64,000 nucleotides of DNA from Tetrapyrgos nigripes (taxonomy: Eukaryota; Basidiomycota; Agaricomycetes; Agaricales; Campanellaceae), in the NCBI GenBank assembly GCA_013368315.1, contig JAACJM010000192.1, positions 97,002 to 161,001 on the forward strand, written 5' to 3'. The first letter of the stretch is position 1; every line of letters starts with the position of its first letter. Shown one piece after another: positions 22,830 through 34,709 of this stretch. The notes under the pieces were generated by a model. The model was not told where the DNA came from. It saw only the letters and a list, made by a program, of their open reading frames with translations, and did no database searches. Made by a program: the position numbers and the translations under genes.

Positions 22830-25294
22830 TTGCTCTAAGACATATTTTCGAGGCTCTGAGAGCAACAACTGGAATTAAAGCCGAACTCTTCTCCGACGGT
22901 GGCTTATATCAATGCTTCAGGGAATTTAACACGATTGCACCATTGATCACAAATGCATTAGTTGGAATTGGCATCGGAGAACAGGGGACATGTATACTAG
23001 TACAACTCGATGTGAATGGTGTACCGACAGGCACCTGGTTTTTCAAGCTAACAGTCAAGCTACTCAAGCCTCAGTGAGCTTGAGTTAGCTTGAGTGTTAG
23101 CTTGAGTTAGCTTGAGTGAGCTTGAGTGTGAGCTTGACTTCCATTTTGGGTATGGCTGTGCTTATCATACAACTTCACTACACTTCATTTCATAACAAGA
23201 TTTGAACAAGATATTTGACTTTCATTGTGGCTGTGGTTATCCCAGCCTGTCCAACTTCACAAGATACTTACATTTAACTTCCATTTTGGGTGCAGCTGTG
23301 CTTATCCCAGCCTACCCAACTTTACACTTCATTTCATAACATTAAATGGCTCATTTGACTTCCATCTTATCCTAGTCTGCCCAACTCTTCACTACAATTC
23401 ATTTCATAACAAGATACTTACCTTAAATGGCTTGCACTTGCATTTTGTGTGTGGCTGTGCTTATCCCAGCCTTCATTTTATAAAAAGATACTTGCATTAA
23501 ATGGCATAAACAACACTTATCCTCTATTGAGTCCTTGAGTGAGCTTGAGTTGGCTTGAGTGTTAGCTTGAGTTAGCTTGAATGTGAGCTTGAGTGAGCTT
23601 GAGTGTTAGCTTGAGTGAGCTTGAGTGAGCTTGAGTGTTAGCTTGAGTTAGCTTGAGTGAGCTTGAGTGAGCTTGAGTGTGAGTGGGCTTGAGTGTAGCT
23701 TTGCATTAACTTGAAGGAGTAGATATTGGGGACTCCCAGTGTAGGAGAAATAAGTAAGTCCCAGGAGGTCCCAAAAGGTGGCTAGGTGTCTGGGTGCTAC
23801 CCACCCTTGAGCCAGAAGTGTCTAAACTGTGTGAGTGACACTACTCACACAAGGATCCAAACTTCAGGTGGATCAACCTACATGCCTACATGGCAACTAG
23901 ACTAAAGAGAACAATGAGATAAAGACAGTTATGTGTTGCCAATGGCAACTGGCATGATGAATAAAAAATATGATGAAATGGCAAGGCTTGGCATGGTGCC
24001 AAATGGTGACAGTGAGTCTTGGTCTTGACACTGGGGAGTCCCAGGGAACATTTTGATAGAGTGTGTATAGGCCCCTGGTTACTAAGGCCTCCTAGGCAGG
24101 TTGATTAATGGGACCCATCCACTTTAACTAGGTACCTAGATATGGGTGCCTGAAGTGATAGCTTGACTGTGAGCTTGAGTGTTAGCTTGAGTGTTAGCTT
24201 GAGTGTTAGCTTGAGTGTTAGCTTGAAAAACTGGTGGCCCGTGTACTGACAGCTACTAGGACTTTCACCGGACCGGGCATCACCCATGTACTCGCAATCG
24301 GGGATGAATTCAGGTAGGCCCGACTTTATCATCTTCAAGTCATACAAAATCATCTATTTTCCTCTTGGTCCTAATACAGTCCATGAACAACTCCTCCTCC
24401 TCCTCCTCCTCCAACAACAACAACAACAACTTCTCCAGTGATGACCTTGGCCCTTTTGGGATAACTTGGGAGCTGTCATCGGAACTTTCACAGCTGTAGG
24501 CATCATGGGGCTCTCTCATCATCTTCCTCGTGGTGTTCACATGTCATCATTGTCACAAAGCACGAAGCAATGCTTCTTCAAGTTCAGAAACGGAAGCAGA
24601 GATAGAAAGTGTGACTCCTAGGACAGGGATTCATTTGTTCGGAGATCATTGTCGGTTGCAAGCATGAAGAAACCCCTCTTCGCAAATGGAACAAATGGAA
24701 GCTGTCCTCGATGGTGAACTTGGAGATGCCGCCAGGACTGAGCCTTTTGACCTAAAGTATCACACTCCTGCGGCGCCTTCCATTTACGATAGTCCTACCC
24801 TTGGCCAGAGTTCATCATTGCCCTTCAGACCGTATGATCTTAAATATGAGCAGCAGGCTTTGCATACAGCAAGCCCATCGGCTGGTCAGACTACGGCTTC
24901 ATTGGCTGGAAAAGCTGTGGCACACGTAGAACACCGTCCCTCAGCATCTCCTCAGGTTTCATCATCCACATCAGCATCCAATCCCCCAATGGCCACTTGC
25001 AATTATACTCATTCTTCAATATCCCAAACCACATCCACCCCAACTTTCCATCAAATGCATCTGCGAGAAGAAGCCGATGATATTCGTCACCAAATGCGAG
25101 AGCTCCAGCAAACAATGAGTGCGTCGAATGCTGGTGTACAGGGAATGCAATTAGCTATGACGAGGATGATGGCTCATATCCAGGCTTTGGAGGGTCAGTT
25201 GAATTCAGATTGGGCAAAAGGGTTGACCGATGAACCTCCACCGATGTATGCGCCAGCTGATTCGAGGACTCTGAATGCATTTGAGTCCTCCTAA
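22830..25294 (+). pseudogene. Transposon-interrupted, putative single-pass membrane protein gene
   Basis: Left part 22830-23030 is one open frame (IFEALRATTGIKAELFSDGG, ITNALVGIGIGEQGTCILVQ). After a 1.2-kb insertion it resumes at 24241 (TATRTFTGPGITHVLAIGDE) up to a donor at about 24318. A later part, 24380-25294, starts with Ser/Asn runs, passes a hydrophobic stretch (GAVIGTFTAVGIMG, then IIFLVVFTC in another frame, so a shift near a CT repeat at about 24512), then a Ser/Glu-rich juxtamembrane segment. It has TGA at 24665 (CGA expected, same frame) and a 200-residue tail with a coiled coil (DIRHQMRELQQTMSAS) ending EPPPMYAPADS. The order extracellular/Ser-rich/TM/coiled coil/PY-like end fits agaricomycete membrane-sensor-like proteins. 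That the left and right parts are one gene is inference. Confidence 0.5.
23031..24240. mobile_element. Non-autonomous TIR transposon with 12-bp target-site duplication
   Basis: Flanked by GTGTACCGACAG (23019-23030) and GTGTACTGACAG (24241-24252). The ends are inverted: left CACCTGGTTTTTCAAGCTAA, right reversed CCACCAGTTTTTCAAGCTAA. Both subterminal regions (23050-23130, 23530-23700 and 24155-24235) are minisatellites of GCTTGAGTGTTA type. The middle (23135-23515) holds about four imperfect 100-bp repeats with CCATTTTGGGT..GGCTGTG. No transposase. The long duplication resembles MULE-type elements, but that class call is tentative. Confidence 0.82.
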
Positions 25295-25409
25295 CCCGTT
25301 AATGTGCTTTGATGACGAGCTTAGTACTTCCAGAAGGAAATTTCAGGGAATAGATGTATCTCGGTTAACTTACTCTTGTATTGCGTACACTATGTATCAT
25401 TTCCCATAT

Positions 25410-26005
25410 AAGGTAGGCAACACTAGGAACGTACATGATTATATAAGCGCTTAGTAAGCCACCATAGGAAGAGTTTTCGTGGAGACTCAAAAATTTTTTG
25501 GGTCTGGAGGAGGAGTGGGCCAGTCCTGGAGCCATATTTCTTCCAGTATATGAGTGCTATGATAAATACAGCCTGTAAATGGCTCAGTCAGATGCTAGAA
25601 AACATACATTCTCAAGGGGGTAGGGCAGGGTAGGGTGGGCCTGGGATGAGTGCCTCACGAGGTGCCGTGATTACATAATATTATTACTATATATGGTATA
25701 TCACCTATCTTATCTTTATTATGTAATGCACCAAAAGCGGAGGTCCAAAAAAACTAAAACTTGCCAGGAGCTCTGAAAAAGCATTTGGAAGCTTTTTAGA
25801 CACAAAAAAAAATTTTGGGATATTAACTTGGTATTGAGAGGGGATATTAAATTTCTGATTCCGGGGAACTGTCCCAAGGATCATCCCAAACACCTCTCCG
25901 GAATCAAAATTGGTATATATGATGATGTGAGGAAGAGGATACAAGCTCATTGTTGGGGCTGAACATGCTTACATAAACATGTACGTTCCTAGTGTCACCT
26001 ACCTT
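25410..26005. mobile_element. Non-autonomous TIR element, about 596 bp
   Basis: The ends are inverted copies: AAGGTAGG, two variable bases, ACACTAGGAACGTACATG, continuing to TAAGC over about 45 bp. The interior is non-coding, with a small palindrome-rich part near 25860. Flanks show no obvious duplication. Confidence 0.75.
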
Positions 26006-26142
26006 ACTTCGCATTTGCTGGTGAGAAGAGGAAATTGACTACCTGGGCCCTGCATAACCATCGGATGGCCAATATGAAAATTGCGATCCGGATCCTTCAA
26101 AAAAGGGTTCTCGTCTAACGATTAAGTATCTAAGTACAAGCC

Positions 26143-29100
26143 TTAAAAAGCAATCTCGTGTGCATGGTAATCCACATACTTGTTTACATAGAAAGCTACA
26201 TATTTATCTAGAGAATTATGAGGACCAAAATCATGAACTGGGACTCGTTCATCACCTGTAACCCCAATTAGGTGTGCACCTCGATACAAGCAGTCTATAT
26301 GAGCCACTTCTATCACCGGGTTGTCTTGGCGATCAAGGTCCAGTCAAACCATCCACATGCCCATCTCATCACAAGGAGAGTTCCCAACAGTGGAAAACCA
26401 GTGAATCAGGGCACAAGGATAGTCTATTCCTTGGTGCTTGAAACACAGAAATGCGAATACCCTTCCTACTAGCAATCCTTCAAAACCCACCACCTTCATC
26501 ATCGCCCTCCATGAAAACACAGTCATATTGAGCAGGGCCATTTCGCCAGGATTTGACAGCCTGTATGAGTTCATGTCGCATTCCGCCTAACCCTGATGCA
26601 TCACTCAGTGCAAAGAAGGAAGCATGTGCTGACATCAGGAAAAGCCTCCAAGGCACTTTCATGCAATAAATGCATAAGAGATACTGAAAATTGCATGGTA
26701 ATGTATAAAATGGTGTAATTATGCAAATTATGCACCTCATGCAAGTCCCCTGATGAGATCCATAAGTTATGCACAAATTTTACTATTTTATGCAACAGAA
26801 TGCATAGGTTATACTTCTTAACTCACAGTATTCACCGTCAAATATCCACTTCTTTGTTACATTCAACACAATAAAATCAATACAAATGGATCAAAGGATG
26901 TATATTGACAAGGACTACATATTACAATCATGAAGCATGCATACGGGATAGCTACACTACAAGAGACACCTGAGAACTACACTACAACTATGTCAACATG
27001 ACATGGCCTGGATACCATCGCAAACATCAGCGATCAGCATAAGGAACAACGGAAGACGTCATGCAGCCAAAAATTACACTACAACTATATTGACATGACA
27101 TGGCCTGGATACCTAGAACGACAGCGATCAGCGTAAGGAACAATGGGAGATGTCGCATACATACCTCCTGCATATACATAGATTTGAATTGGTGACCAAT
27201 ACAATGAAATAAGGTCAACCCACGCCAAAAAACAAAAGGATAACAGACAGTACTGCTCAGCACTCGGCAGGGATCAACAAAAGAGTAGAAGAAACATACC
27301 TGGTACATACAACAGGCCTGAGCCAAAGTCAACCAAAGACCAACCCGTAGCTCTCCAGTCATCCTTGCTCTTCCCTGTACATTGAAGCTATCAGAGCCTG
27401 TTTTGACAAAATATCAGTATAGAAAGAAGAGGCAGAAGGTCGAGACTCGCCTGCATGAGGGGTGGAAGGAATAGGTTCCAAATGGACCAGTGTTGCAGCA
27501 CTTGAGCTACTATAAGAGTAAGAGTAGCAGAGTAAGTCTCGTTACCAGGAAGAATGGACAGGCTGAGGGGAATTGCGACGCTTGGCTTTGGACTTGGGAG
27601 TGAAAAGAATAAGTTAACATGGTCAGGTGACTGTTTGTTGACACGCTTATGGGAGCAGCTGTATAGTTCTTTAGCGGAGTTTCAATTATTTGGGAAGTCG
27701 CCGCCTGGCAATCTTCTTCGGTATTTCAGTTAAGTTCCTTCTCTGGTGAGTCGATGCATCAAGTCAATGTCACTACCTCTTGAATTTGTGTACAGGTTCT
27801 CTCCTCTTAGGCAGTTCTGTTGTAACTATATATCTTACATTCTGTCTAGTGTCCACTTGCTGAATATATCCAAAAAGCACAGATGAAGTAAATTTTGACC
27901 CTCCTCCTATGAACTCATCCATGACTCCTTCATACAACAGTGAGCATATATCATTCAACAGAGTGCATGAGGGTGCATTGTGTGCATAGTTATGCAATGC
28001 ATTACAGACATTATACAATATGTGAGATGGATCTTACAAAATTATGCATTTTCATTCTGAAATTGCATAATTAGGCTACATTTGCATAAAAGTGCCTTTG
28101 AGGCTTTCCCTGATGGAGTGATGGAGAAAGACACGATGACGAGGGTCCAAATTGGGACATTGGTCAATAGGAATGTCTCATCCCATTTGCCCAACCGGTG
28201 CATCTGGATGCAGCTGGCTGTACAGAAATTGCTGCAGGAGGGTCCAGAGCTGGGGTTGTCCAAGATATTCCACTAGATTATCAATTTGTCTGGGTATTTT
28301 ATGGGCTTCAAACCTGACATCAGCTGCCGCAAATCATGGAAAAACACAGCATACCTGGTTTCTGTGAAAGTTTGACATCTCCCTGACTGTAAGGCTGATC
28401 ACTAGGTCCTGATTCTTCCTCTTCTGGGTCATCTGTAATTGCAGGTTGTAATGAAGGAGGAGGTGGTGGTGGTGGTGGTGGCAGTGGTGGAGCAGCTGAC
28501 TTCTGAGGTTGAAGCATATTTTGGGACTCTAAGTCCACATGATATGCTGATAGTTTGTCCTGCCTCTGATTTGTTAGAAGCATTTGATCAAGAGGTTGAT
28601 ATCGACTAGACTGGCGCCATGGACGTTTGACAGCAACGATGTGTTTTGACTCAGTAATTGATGAGCAGAGTCTGTTTGGAGCGCCAAACTGTTGTATAAG
28701 GAGTGGGTAATGTACGAGGGAGTGTTGGTGAGGAAGGGGAGAGGAACCATCTGGGTGGACTCCAGTAGTACAGAAGATTTCATGACTACGGTGAAAACAC
28801 AAAATTGCATTTTCAATAGCTGTGACCATATCTTTGTTGATGACATTCCACCTAACAAGGTAACAGAACTCCAGAAAGTCAGCAACAGCCTGAACCATCT
28901 GTGGTGGTACATGCCCAACGATGGCTGGAAGATAAACCTGCAAATTTAAAGAGGTAAGTAAACATATATTAGTGATAAAAGAAATAAAATTGAAAGACTA
29001 AGACGCACCTTCATGAGCCCTTTTGAATCATTTCCCGTCCATTGTTTGAACCCTCGCCCTTCGTGAAACTGCCGGAGACCAGGAAAAGGAGTAGTGGCCA

Positions 29101-31007
29101 TGATACTATGCAGAAATGAGTCTGACAGCAGCCAAGAACCACTAAACCAAGAAAACTTGCCATCGATCAATATCAGCTAATCTTTCTTTTGCTTCAGCCT
29201 TCAGATATGTTATCTCAATATACTCAGTGACCCAGTCTACTAGATGATCCTTGAATGTTCCTTTGACAATTTGGTGTAGAAGATCAGGTGCTAGCAGTTC
29301 ATGTATATCAGCATGTGGAAAGGAAGCTGTGAAAGGCTGGGGACAGGTCAGTAAAGTGTGAAAACTCACAAAATGATGCAATGTACTTGAAGGTCTGCCA
29401 CTATACCATAATCATCCCAAAGTTCCTTCAATGTACATCCCTCTCCTGATGACAATGCATCAGTAAGCTCATGTGAACGGCAATCTCCACCACTGTCAAG
29501 GTCATTTGGAGGTGCTGTGCAACTTCTCAGAAGTCAGTAATGTGAGTATCATTACCAATAGAAGAAGGAAACTCACCGAGGACACCAGTTTTGGACAATA
29601 CAGGCAAGGAGTGCCTGTTCTGGATAGTCAGCGATATAAGGTCCCAACCCATAAATAACTCGACGATAATGGCCATCAGGGCAATGTGTGATGTGAGGAT
29701 TGTCCATGAAAGGGTGCAATGATGAAAGAATATGCTCAAGGGAGGTGTGGAAGAGCTGCCAGTGAAATTTTCGAAATTCTGATCCACCAGCGTGATCTTG
29801 AGAAGCTGCAATGAGTTGGTAAATTATTCTGTCTGAATATTGAAGGCGAGACTGTACTCACTCTTTGGTACTGCCAGGAACCCAAGCAAGGTGACAGCAT
29901 TGTGATGTGCATGTCGGACTGACGAATGGACGTTACCAAGGGAAATATACAAGAGATAATAATCATTCTGGCCAGTAGCAACAGAAATGGTCATTTTGTC
30001 GCTGCCAAGGATAATGGGCACAAACATTGCACCATGGTTGTTTTTGTCCTCAGTGATCTTGTCCTAAATGAGTCAATGAAATCAGTCAGAAATGCAGTCA
30101 CAAAACAAGAAAATATCAAGAACATACACATTGGAACCACACCCAATTACCACTCATCAGATCCCTATATAGTCGCTTCCCATTTTTGCTGATCCTTTTG
30201 GGGGCAGTATTCAACTTGCCAGCAAAGCTTGTATTACCAAGCATATTTTCCAAGACAGAGAGAGGGTCACGAAACCAGACTTTATATGATTGCATTTTCC
30301 ATGCAGGTACAGAGGAGAGGTCTTCTGGCAGTTCACCGTTATACCTGACAGAAGCTCTCCCATGGTATATCGCCCTGTTTGATAGCATCGATGGTTGCAT
30401 ATAACTCTTCATGGCTGGTGAAAGGGGTTTCACAATCTGGGCTTAGAAGCTCAGACCAGATCTCTGCGAAAGTGTCAATGTCACCACCTGACATTTCCAC
30501 CTTCTGGTATAAAAACTCACCCAGCTTGAACTCCGCAGCACTATTGAAAGGACTGTAGTCATTGGGATTGTGTGAAGCTTGTGGAGGTGGAGGTGGGGCG
30601 TCTTCTTCCAAATCATCACCGTCAATATCGCAAGGGGTACCTGAATTAGTGGATGTTACTAGTGACCAATGACTGCACAATGTTTCAAATGAGAACATAC
30701 CGTCAATGATAGGATGAATGACAACCTGTGTTCCATATTTCTGAAATTCTATGGGTGCAGCAGACCACAGAAGTCGAACTGGAGAGCTGTTTTGCCTACG
30801 TCTGGGTGAACAGCAGGAAGAAAAAGGTGATGAGGGATTGGGAGCAGGTGACGGTGTACGCAAATTGGGTGTTGGAAACCTTGGCAGATCAAGAGATGGT
30901 GGTGGTGGTTGGGCTGGATGCTTATTGTCTATATGCCACTTCAGTCCTGCCAGACGCTTGAAAGATTTGGTGGGACATTTATCACAGTGAAATGGACCTT
31001 TAGCCAT
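26143..31007 (-). pseudogene. Plavaka transposase, copy 2, split by a nested transposon
   Basis: ATG at 31007 opens MAKGPFHCDKCPTKSFKR, a zinc-finger-like start. Spliced exons then give FNSAAEFKLGEFLYQKVEMS, VRYNGELPEDLSSVPAWK, MFVPIILGSDKMTISVATGQ, HCPDGHYRRVIYGLGPYIAD, ADIHELLAPDLLHQIVKGTF, PGLRQFHEGRGFKQWTG, PQMVQAVADFLEFCYLVRW, HSLVHYPLLIQQFGAPN, ITESKHIVAVKRPW and a Pro-rich insert. After the insertion come SDASGLGGMRHELI, YPCALIHWF and the C-terminal FYVNKYVDYHAHEIAF with TAA at 26145-26143. Lesions are a one-base shift near 30352, TGA at 28180-28178, TGA at 26346-26344 (both CGA expected) and the nested element between the codons for HHS and AHAS. More complete than copy 1 but inactive as read. 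Confidence 0.85.
26633..28115. mobile_element. Nested non-autonomous DNA transposon with TGCAT-rich ends
   Basis: Removing it restores the flanking transposase frame exactly. The ends are inverted: CATCAGGAAAAGCCTCC on the left, and reversed on the right CATCAGGGAAAGCCTCA, both continuing AAGGCACTTT.ATGCAA. It is flanked by a 2-bp GA duplication (26631-26632 and 28116-28117). About 200 bp at each end carry many TGCAT/ATGCA motifs, likely binding sites for a transposase supplied in trans. An internal tandem repeat of about 100 bp lies at 26970-27160 (TGACATGGCCTGGATACC twice). No transposase gene is seen. Confidence 0.85.
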
Positions 31008-31208
31008 GGTTTATGAAGAAGATATGTGTCCTGAAAAATGAAAGTAAACAATGGCAGCCTTGGCAATTATCCACAAATTTTCTGGGTCATACCTGTGGTA
31101 ACTACAACCCGGTCCCATCTTTCTCTTGTTTTTTTCATGTCCGAAGTCAAACCTCCTACTTGCCACCCATGAAAAGATGGTGCCCCATTACCATCTGACA
31201 ACTCTCAA

Positions 31209-33919
31209 TTGCCTGAGCCCATTACAGCACAAACAACAGAGCCAGCAGGTCCTCCACCTCTTGAGGCCAGCAATGGAATGCAACTATGTGGCAAGCATGA
31301 TGCACACCCAGCCACACCAGACCTCTCAGCTCCTAAATGTTCTTTGGAAGAAGTTCAAGCTGACAAAAAGGCCAAAGCAGATGCCAAGGAAGCAAAGAAG
31401 AAGGCTTGTCAGACAGCCATAGCCAAAGCTGCTGAAATTGAAGACCGTCAGTGTAAAGAAGACCAAGAAGTCAAAGAAACAGGACATAATCCCCCACCAA
31501 CAACAAAGGAGAAGAAGCCTCGCAAAAAGGCAAAGAGTAGAGTCAAGAGTAAGTTTCCACCTAAGTCTCGCATAGTCACCACTCACTGATGGTAATGACA
31601 TATGGTTGTAGGTGCCCAAGATCAGACTACAGAAGGTGAATACTTGCAGCTTTTTAATGAGTGTATGATTGAAACTTATTGTATTAGATGTGATGAATAC
31701 ACTGGATCGCATTGACAAAGTGCTAGATGACGTGGCAAAGCTGAAGGTGTCTACAGCTCCTGAAAACCTGGTGGCAGTGCCAGCAACAGCAGAGGGTGCC
31801 AGCAAAAGAAAACGAGCAGAGAGTGAGTAACTCGAAGGATAAGAGACAATATACTAACATACCTTTCCACAGAACGTCCTGTATCCTCTGAGCTTACAGC
31901 CTCAATGCCCAGGGAGGCCAATACCCCAGGCCCTGGAAATGATACCACTACATTCCTAGCTGCTGATGATGATGAAGACCAGACTGCGGAAGGGCTGAAT
32001 GACTCGGGAGATGAAGGTAAACCTCCCAAGAAGGTGAGAGTAGCAAAGAAAGGAGAGTTACATGCCAAAGTCAAGGCTAAACATTCTGCTCCTTCAGAAT
32101 CTGGATCAGATGATCAGAACGGGTGTGGTTCCTTACCTATTTGGAAACTCAGCTGACTTGTCTCATTCCCTCACAGTACCATCACACAACCACCCAGCAA
32201 GAAGAGGAAGAAGGTTTTGCAAGGCTTCCGCAAAGAAAGCACCTCCAAAGCACCCTCTGTGTCCAGTACTGGTAATTCAGACAGTCCCAACGTCACCCAA
32301 GTAAATCAGCAACCTGTAGCCAATACCGAGGAAGAAGGTGCCAAGTATGAACCTGGTGGATTTGCAGATGAAGAAGGCAACAAGGATGAAAGAGAGGCTA
32401 CAGCAAAGAGCAAGACTCGGCCAGTAAAGATCAAGGCTGTTGCTGCAGTTGAGATGGTGCACGTTCATTATGTATACAATTCCTTACTAACCGCCGTTTT
32501 CAGAAATCCACCAATGTCAAAATTGTGCCTACAACTTCGGTCCCAGAACTCATCACTCCAACCAAGAGATGTAAAGATATTCGTCTTGGCCAGCTCTCAT
32601 CGGACCTACAAACGGTGTTCTCAAAGACCTTCATGCTGGTGGTACTCAAGTATACCAGATGTCTCACTGCTTGGAGTGCACCAAAACCACAGGATTTGGC
32701 TGAACTCTGGGGAAGCATCATGCCCAAACCAGTCCATGAACAGTTTGCAAAGCTGAATGTTGATAAAACTATCGAAACTCTGGTATAGTATCAATAATTA
32801 CTAAATAGCCCACTTGACTGACACACTGCAGGTCGAACAGAAATTGACAGCTTGGCGCAATTTGTTGGGTCGCACAGCCCTTGTGGCCCTCAAGGAAGTT
32901 TTTCAAGTACAAGGCCTTACTATGGTGGATGAACAAAAGGAATATGTATGCAAACAGCTTGAGGGCAATTACAGGTGCTGGAATTTCTATTATCTCAACA
33001 TCTTGAAGACAGGTGATAAAACACATTATGGAGTCCATGCTAGTATCTCATCTTTGGCTTCTTTCACTGACACGGCCATTTCTAGGGCCCTTTCCAATCC
33101 TTTCTGATTGCCAAGATGTTTGCTGAACACCTCAAGAGCTTCAAGAGCATACCTGAGGAAAACCAGGTGAAAGAGAGACCTGTCGGAGCCTTGGTTCTGG
33201 CTATCATTGCAGTGTGTCATACAGTGGTTCTTCTCTGTCTAGTGACTGATTACCCTTTCCAGGTCCAGCACGCACTCACCTTTTATGAGACTGGTGAAGA
33301 GGTCATGCCTCATGGTGGAGATGGACATTTTTCTCAGTCTGTTTGGGGTGATCACCAGGTAATGATTGATGGGAAGCAAGTCGAACTCAAGACCACGGCA
33401 CAATTCCATGAAATCTTCCAGAAGAATCCCGCCACACAGAAGGACTGAATCACGAGTGCTCAATGGGACAACATCATCAAAGCAGCCCAAGCATGCATTG
33501 TCAACAAGACAGTGTCAAACGGCCCTAAAGCCATCATACCACCTGCCGAGAATCCCAGCGCCACCAATGATGACTGGGTGATGCCTGATGATGAACCGGA
33601 AATTTTCAAGATGCCGTCTAAAGCCTCTAGCCAGCCAGACCCGAAGGATGGTGACAGAGTGACAGATGTAGGTGCTTTGGGTGACTGTGAGGATAGCGCT
33701 CATAGTGAGGATGGTGAAGAGGAAGAGGATTCAGAGGAAGATGACAGTAGCAGCAGCGGTGATGAAAACAGTGATCTTACCAGTAGTGATGACGCTTCGG
33801 CTGATGAAAGTGCGGCTGAGGATGACAATGCTACTGGTATGGAGGAAGATAACACTGTTGGTAAGTCTGTACTTGATTCTTTCTATGTACTGGTAGCTCA
33901 TATGTTTGTAATAGGATGA
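31209..33919 (+). CDS. Plavaka-associated accessory gene, copy 2
   Basis: Basic coiled-coil start (SLEEVQADKKAKADAKEAKK, matching LEEIRAVKEERVKEA in copy 1), then Lys/Pro-rich and acidic low-complexity exons with clean introns, for example at about 31551-31611 (GTAAGT...TTGTAG) and 31829-31872 (GTGAGT...CCACAG). A globular part follows: LWGSIMPKPVHEQFAKL, KLTAWRNLLGRTALVALKEV, RPVGALVLAIIAVCHTVVLL and FYETGEEVMPHGGDGHFSQS. After TGA at 33446-33448 (CGA expected) the same frame continues SAQWDNIIKAAQACIV and a strongly acidic C-terminus, with stop TGA at 33917-33919 after a last intron. The upstream start is unclear, since in-frame TGA precedes 31209. Role in transposition unknown; the fixed divergent pairing suggests co-function. 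Confidence 0.6.
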
Positions 33920-34478
33920 GCTGTAGGCATAAACGCAGCGCAAAGTGTGTCAGTGGGACAATTCTGTGGATGGTAAAATGGACCATATTGCACTACTTAT
34001 ACATTCTTTAATGCAGCTTTTCTCAAACATATACACGAACTTTTTTGTACTTATCAGTTGACCATAGACTTATAAAAGTAAAGGGACTGGCAAATTAAAA
34101 GTAAGGAGATACTTTTTTAAGCCTGGAAAAATTCGGAAAAAGGTTCAAAAAGTGGAGTTGCCCTTTTCCTGATGATGGAGATGATTGCATGTAAGCTTCT
34201 TTTTTACTAGTTGCTTCCTCCTGTTCTCAATTCACATCACGAAACCAGCTTTTGTAACAGTCATCGCCACCCAAGCTGACACTAATAGCAACAAAAGCAG
34301 TATCATCATCGACACTCGTTCTATCGAGGAATACGCAGGTAATGGGCAAATTCCCAAATCGTTCCCTCTTCCTTCACCAATTTTCTGGCTGGACCACTGT
34401 CCAATGATATGCATAGAAACAATGAATAACTCCAGGAGTAGACAGAAAGGATGTACCCAAGAGTAAGACATACTGGGG
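33920..34478. other. No gene supported
   Basis: Right flank of Plavaka copy 2. A plus frame at 34185-34466 lacks splice or family support. Confidence 0.4.
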
Positions 34479-34550
34479 TTACGAGGCCCTTTTAAGGGTC
34501 TCGTTCTTATAACCCGAAGTTCCAGCTGTGGCTATGCTCGATAGCTCTAC
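34479..34550 (+). repeat. Dispersed repeat A, copy 1
   Basis: TTACGAGGCCCTTT..AGGG to GTGGCTATGCTCGATA. An inverted copy lies at 38647-38717. Adjacent related units with GTGGCTATGT or GTGGCTGTGT occur at about 34620 and 34683. Confidence 0.75.
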
Positions 34551-34566
34551 CATTCAGTCCTTCTCC

Positions 34567-34632
34567 TCATTACGTGGCCAAATGAAATGAGGCTGAGTTT
34601 ATTACACTCGGATCCTGCTTGTGGCTATGTTT
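34567..34632 (+). repeat. Dispersed repeat A2, copy 1
   Basis: ACGTGGCCAAATGAAATGA..ATTACACTC..TGTGGCTATGT; a direct copy is at 37767-37834. Confidence 0.65.
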
Positions 34633-34709
34633 AAACAGTCCCGTCTATCCATCCAATAAATGGGTTGGACCGAATTTATCTGTGTGGCTGTGTTAACACC
34701 TTTCCTTCC

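Larger units (their letters stand above)
26143..33919. mobile_element. Plavaka-type DNA transposon, copy 2 (extent from coding parts; ends unresolved)
   Basis: Same divergent two-gene design as copy 1: transposase on minus (26143-31007), accessory gene on plus (to 33919). It carries a nested 1.48-kb element at 26633-28115. Terminal repeats could not be defined by eye in either flank. Confidence 0.65.

Noticed and set aside
24497..24499. TAG as a second nonsense mutation in the membrane-protein pseudogene
   Set aside because: The hydrophobic stretch over this position reads through in another frame, so a frameshift explains it better than a stop.
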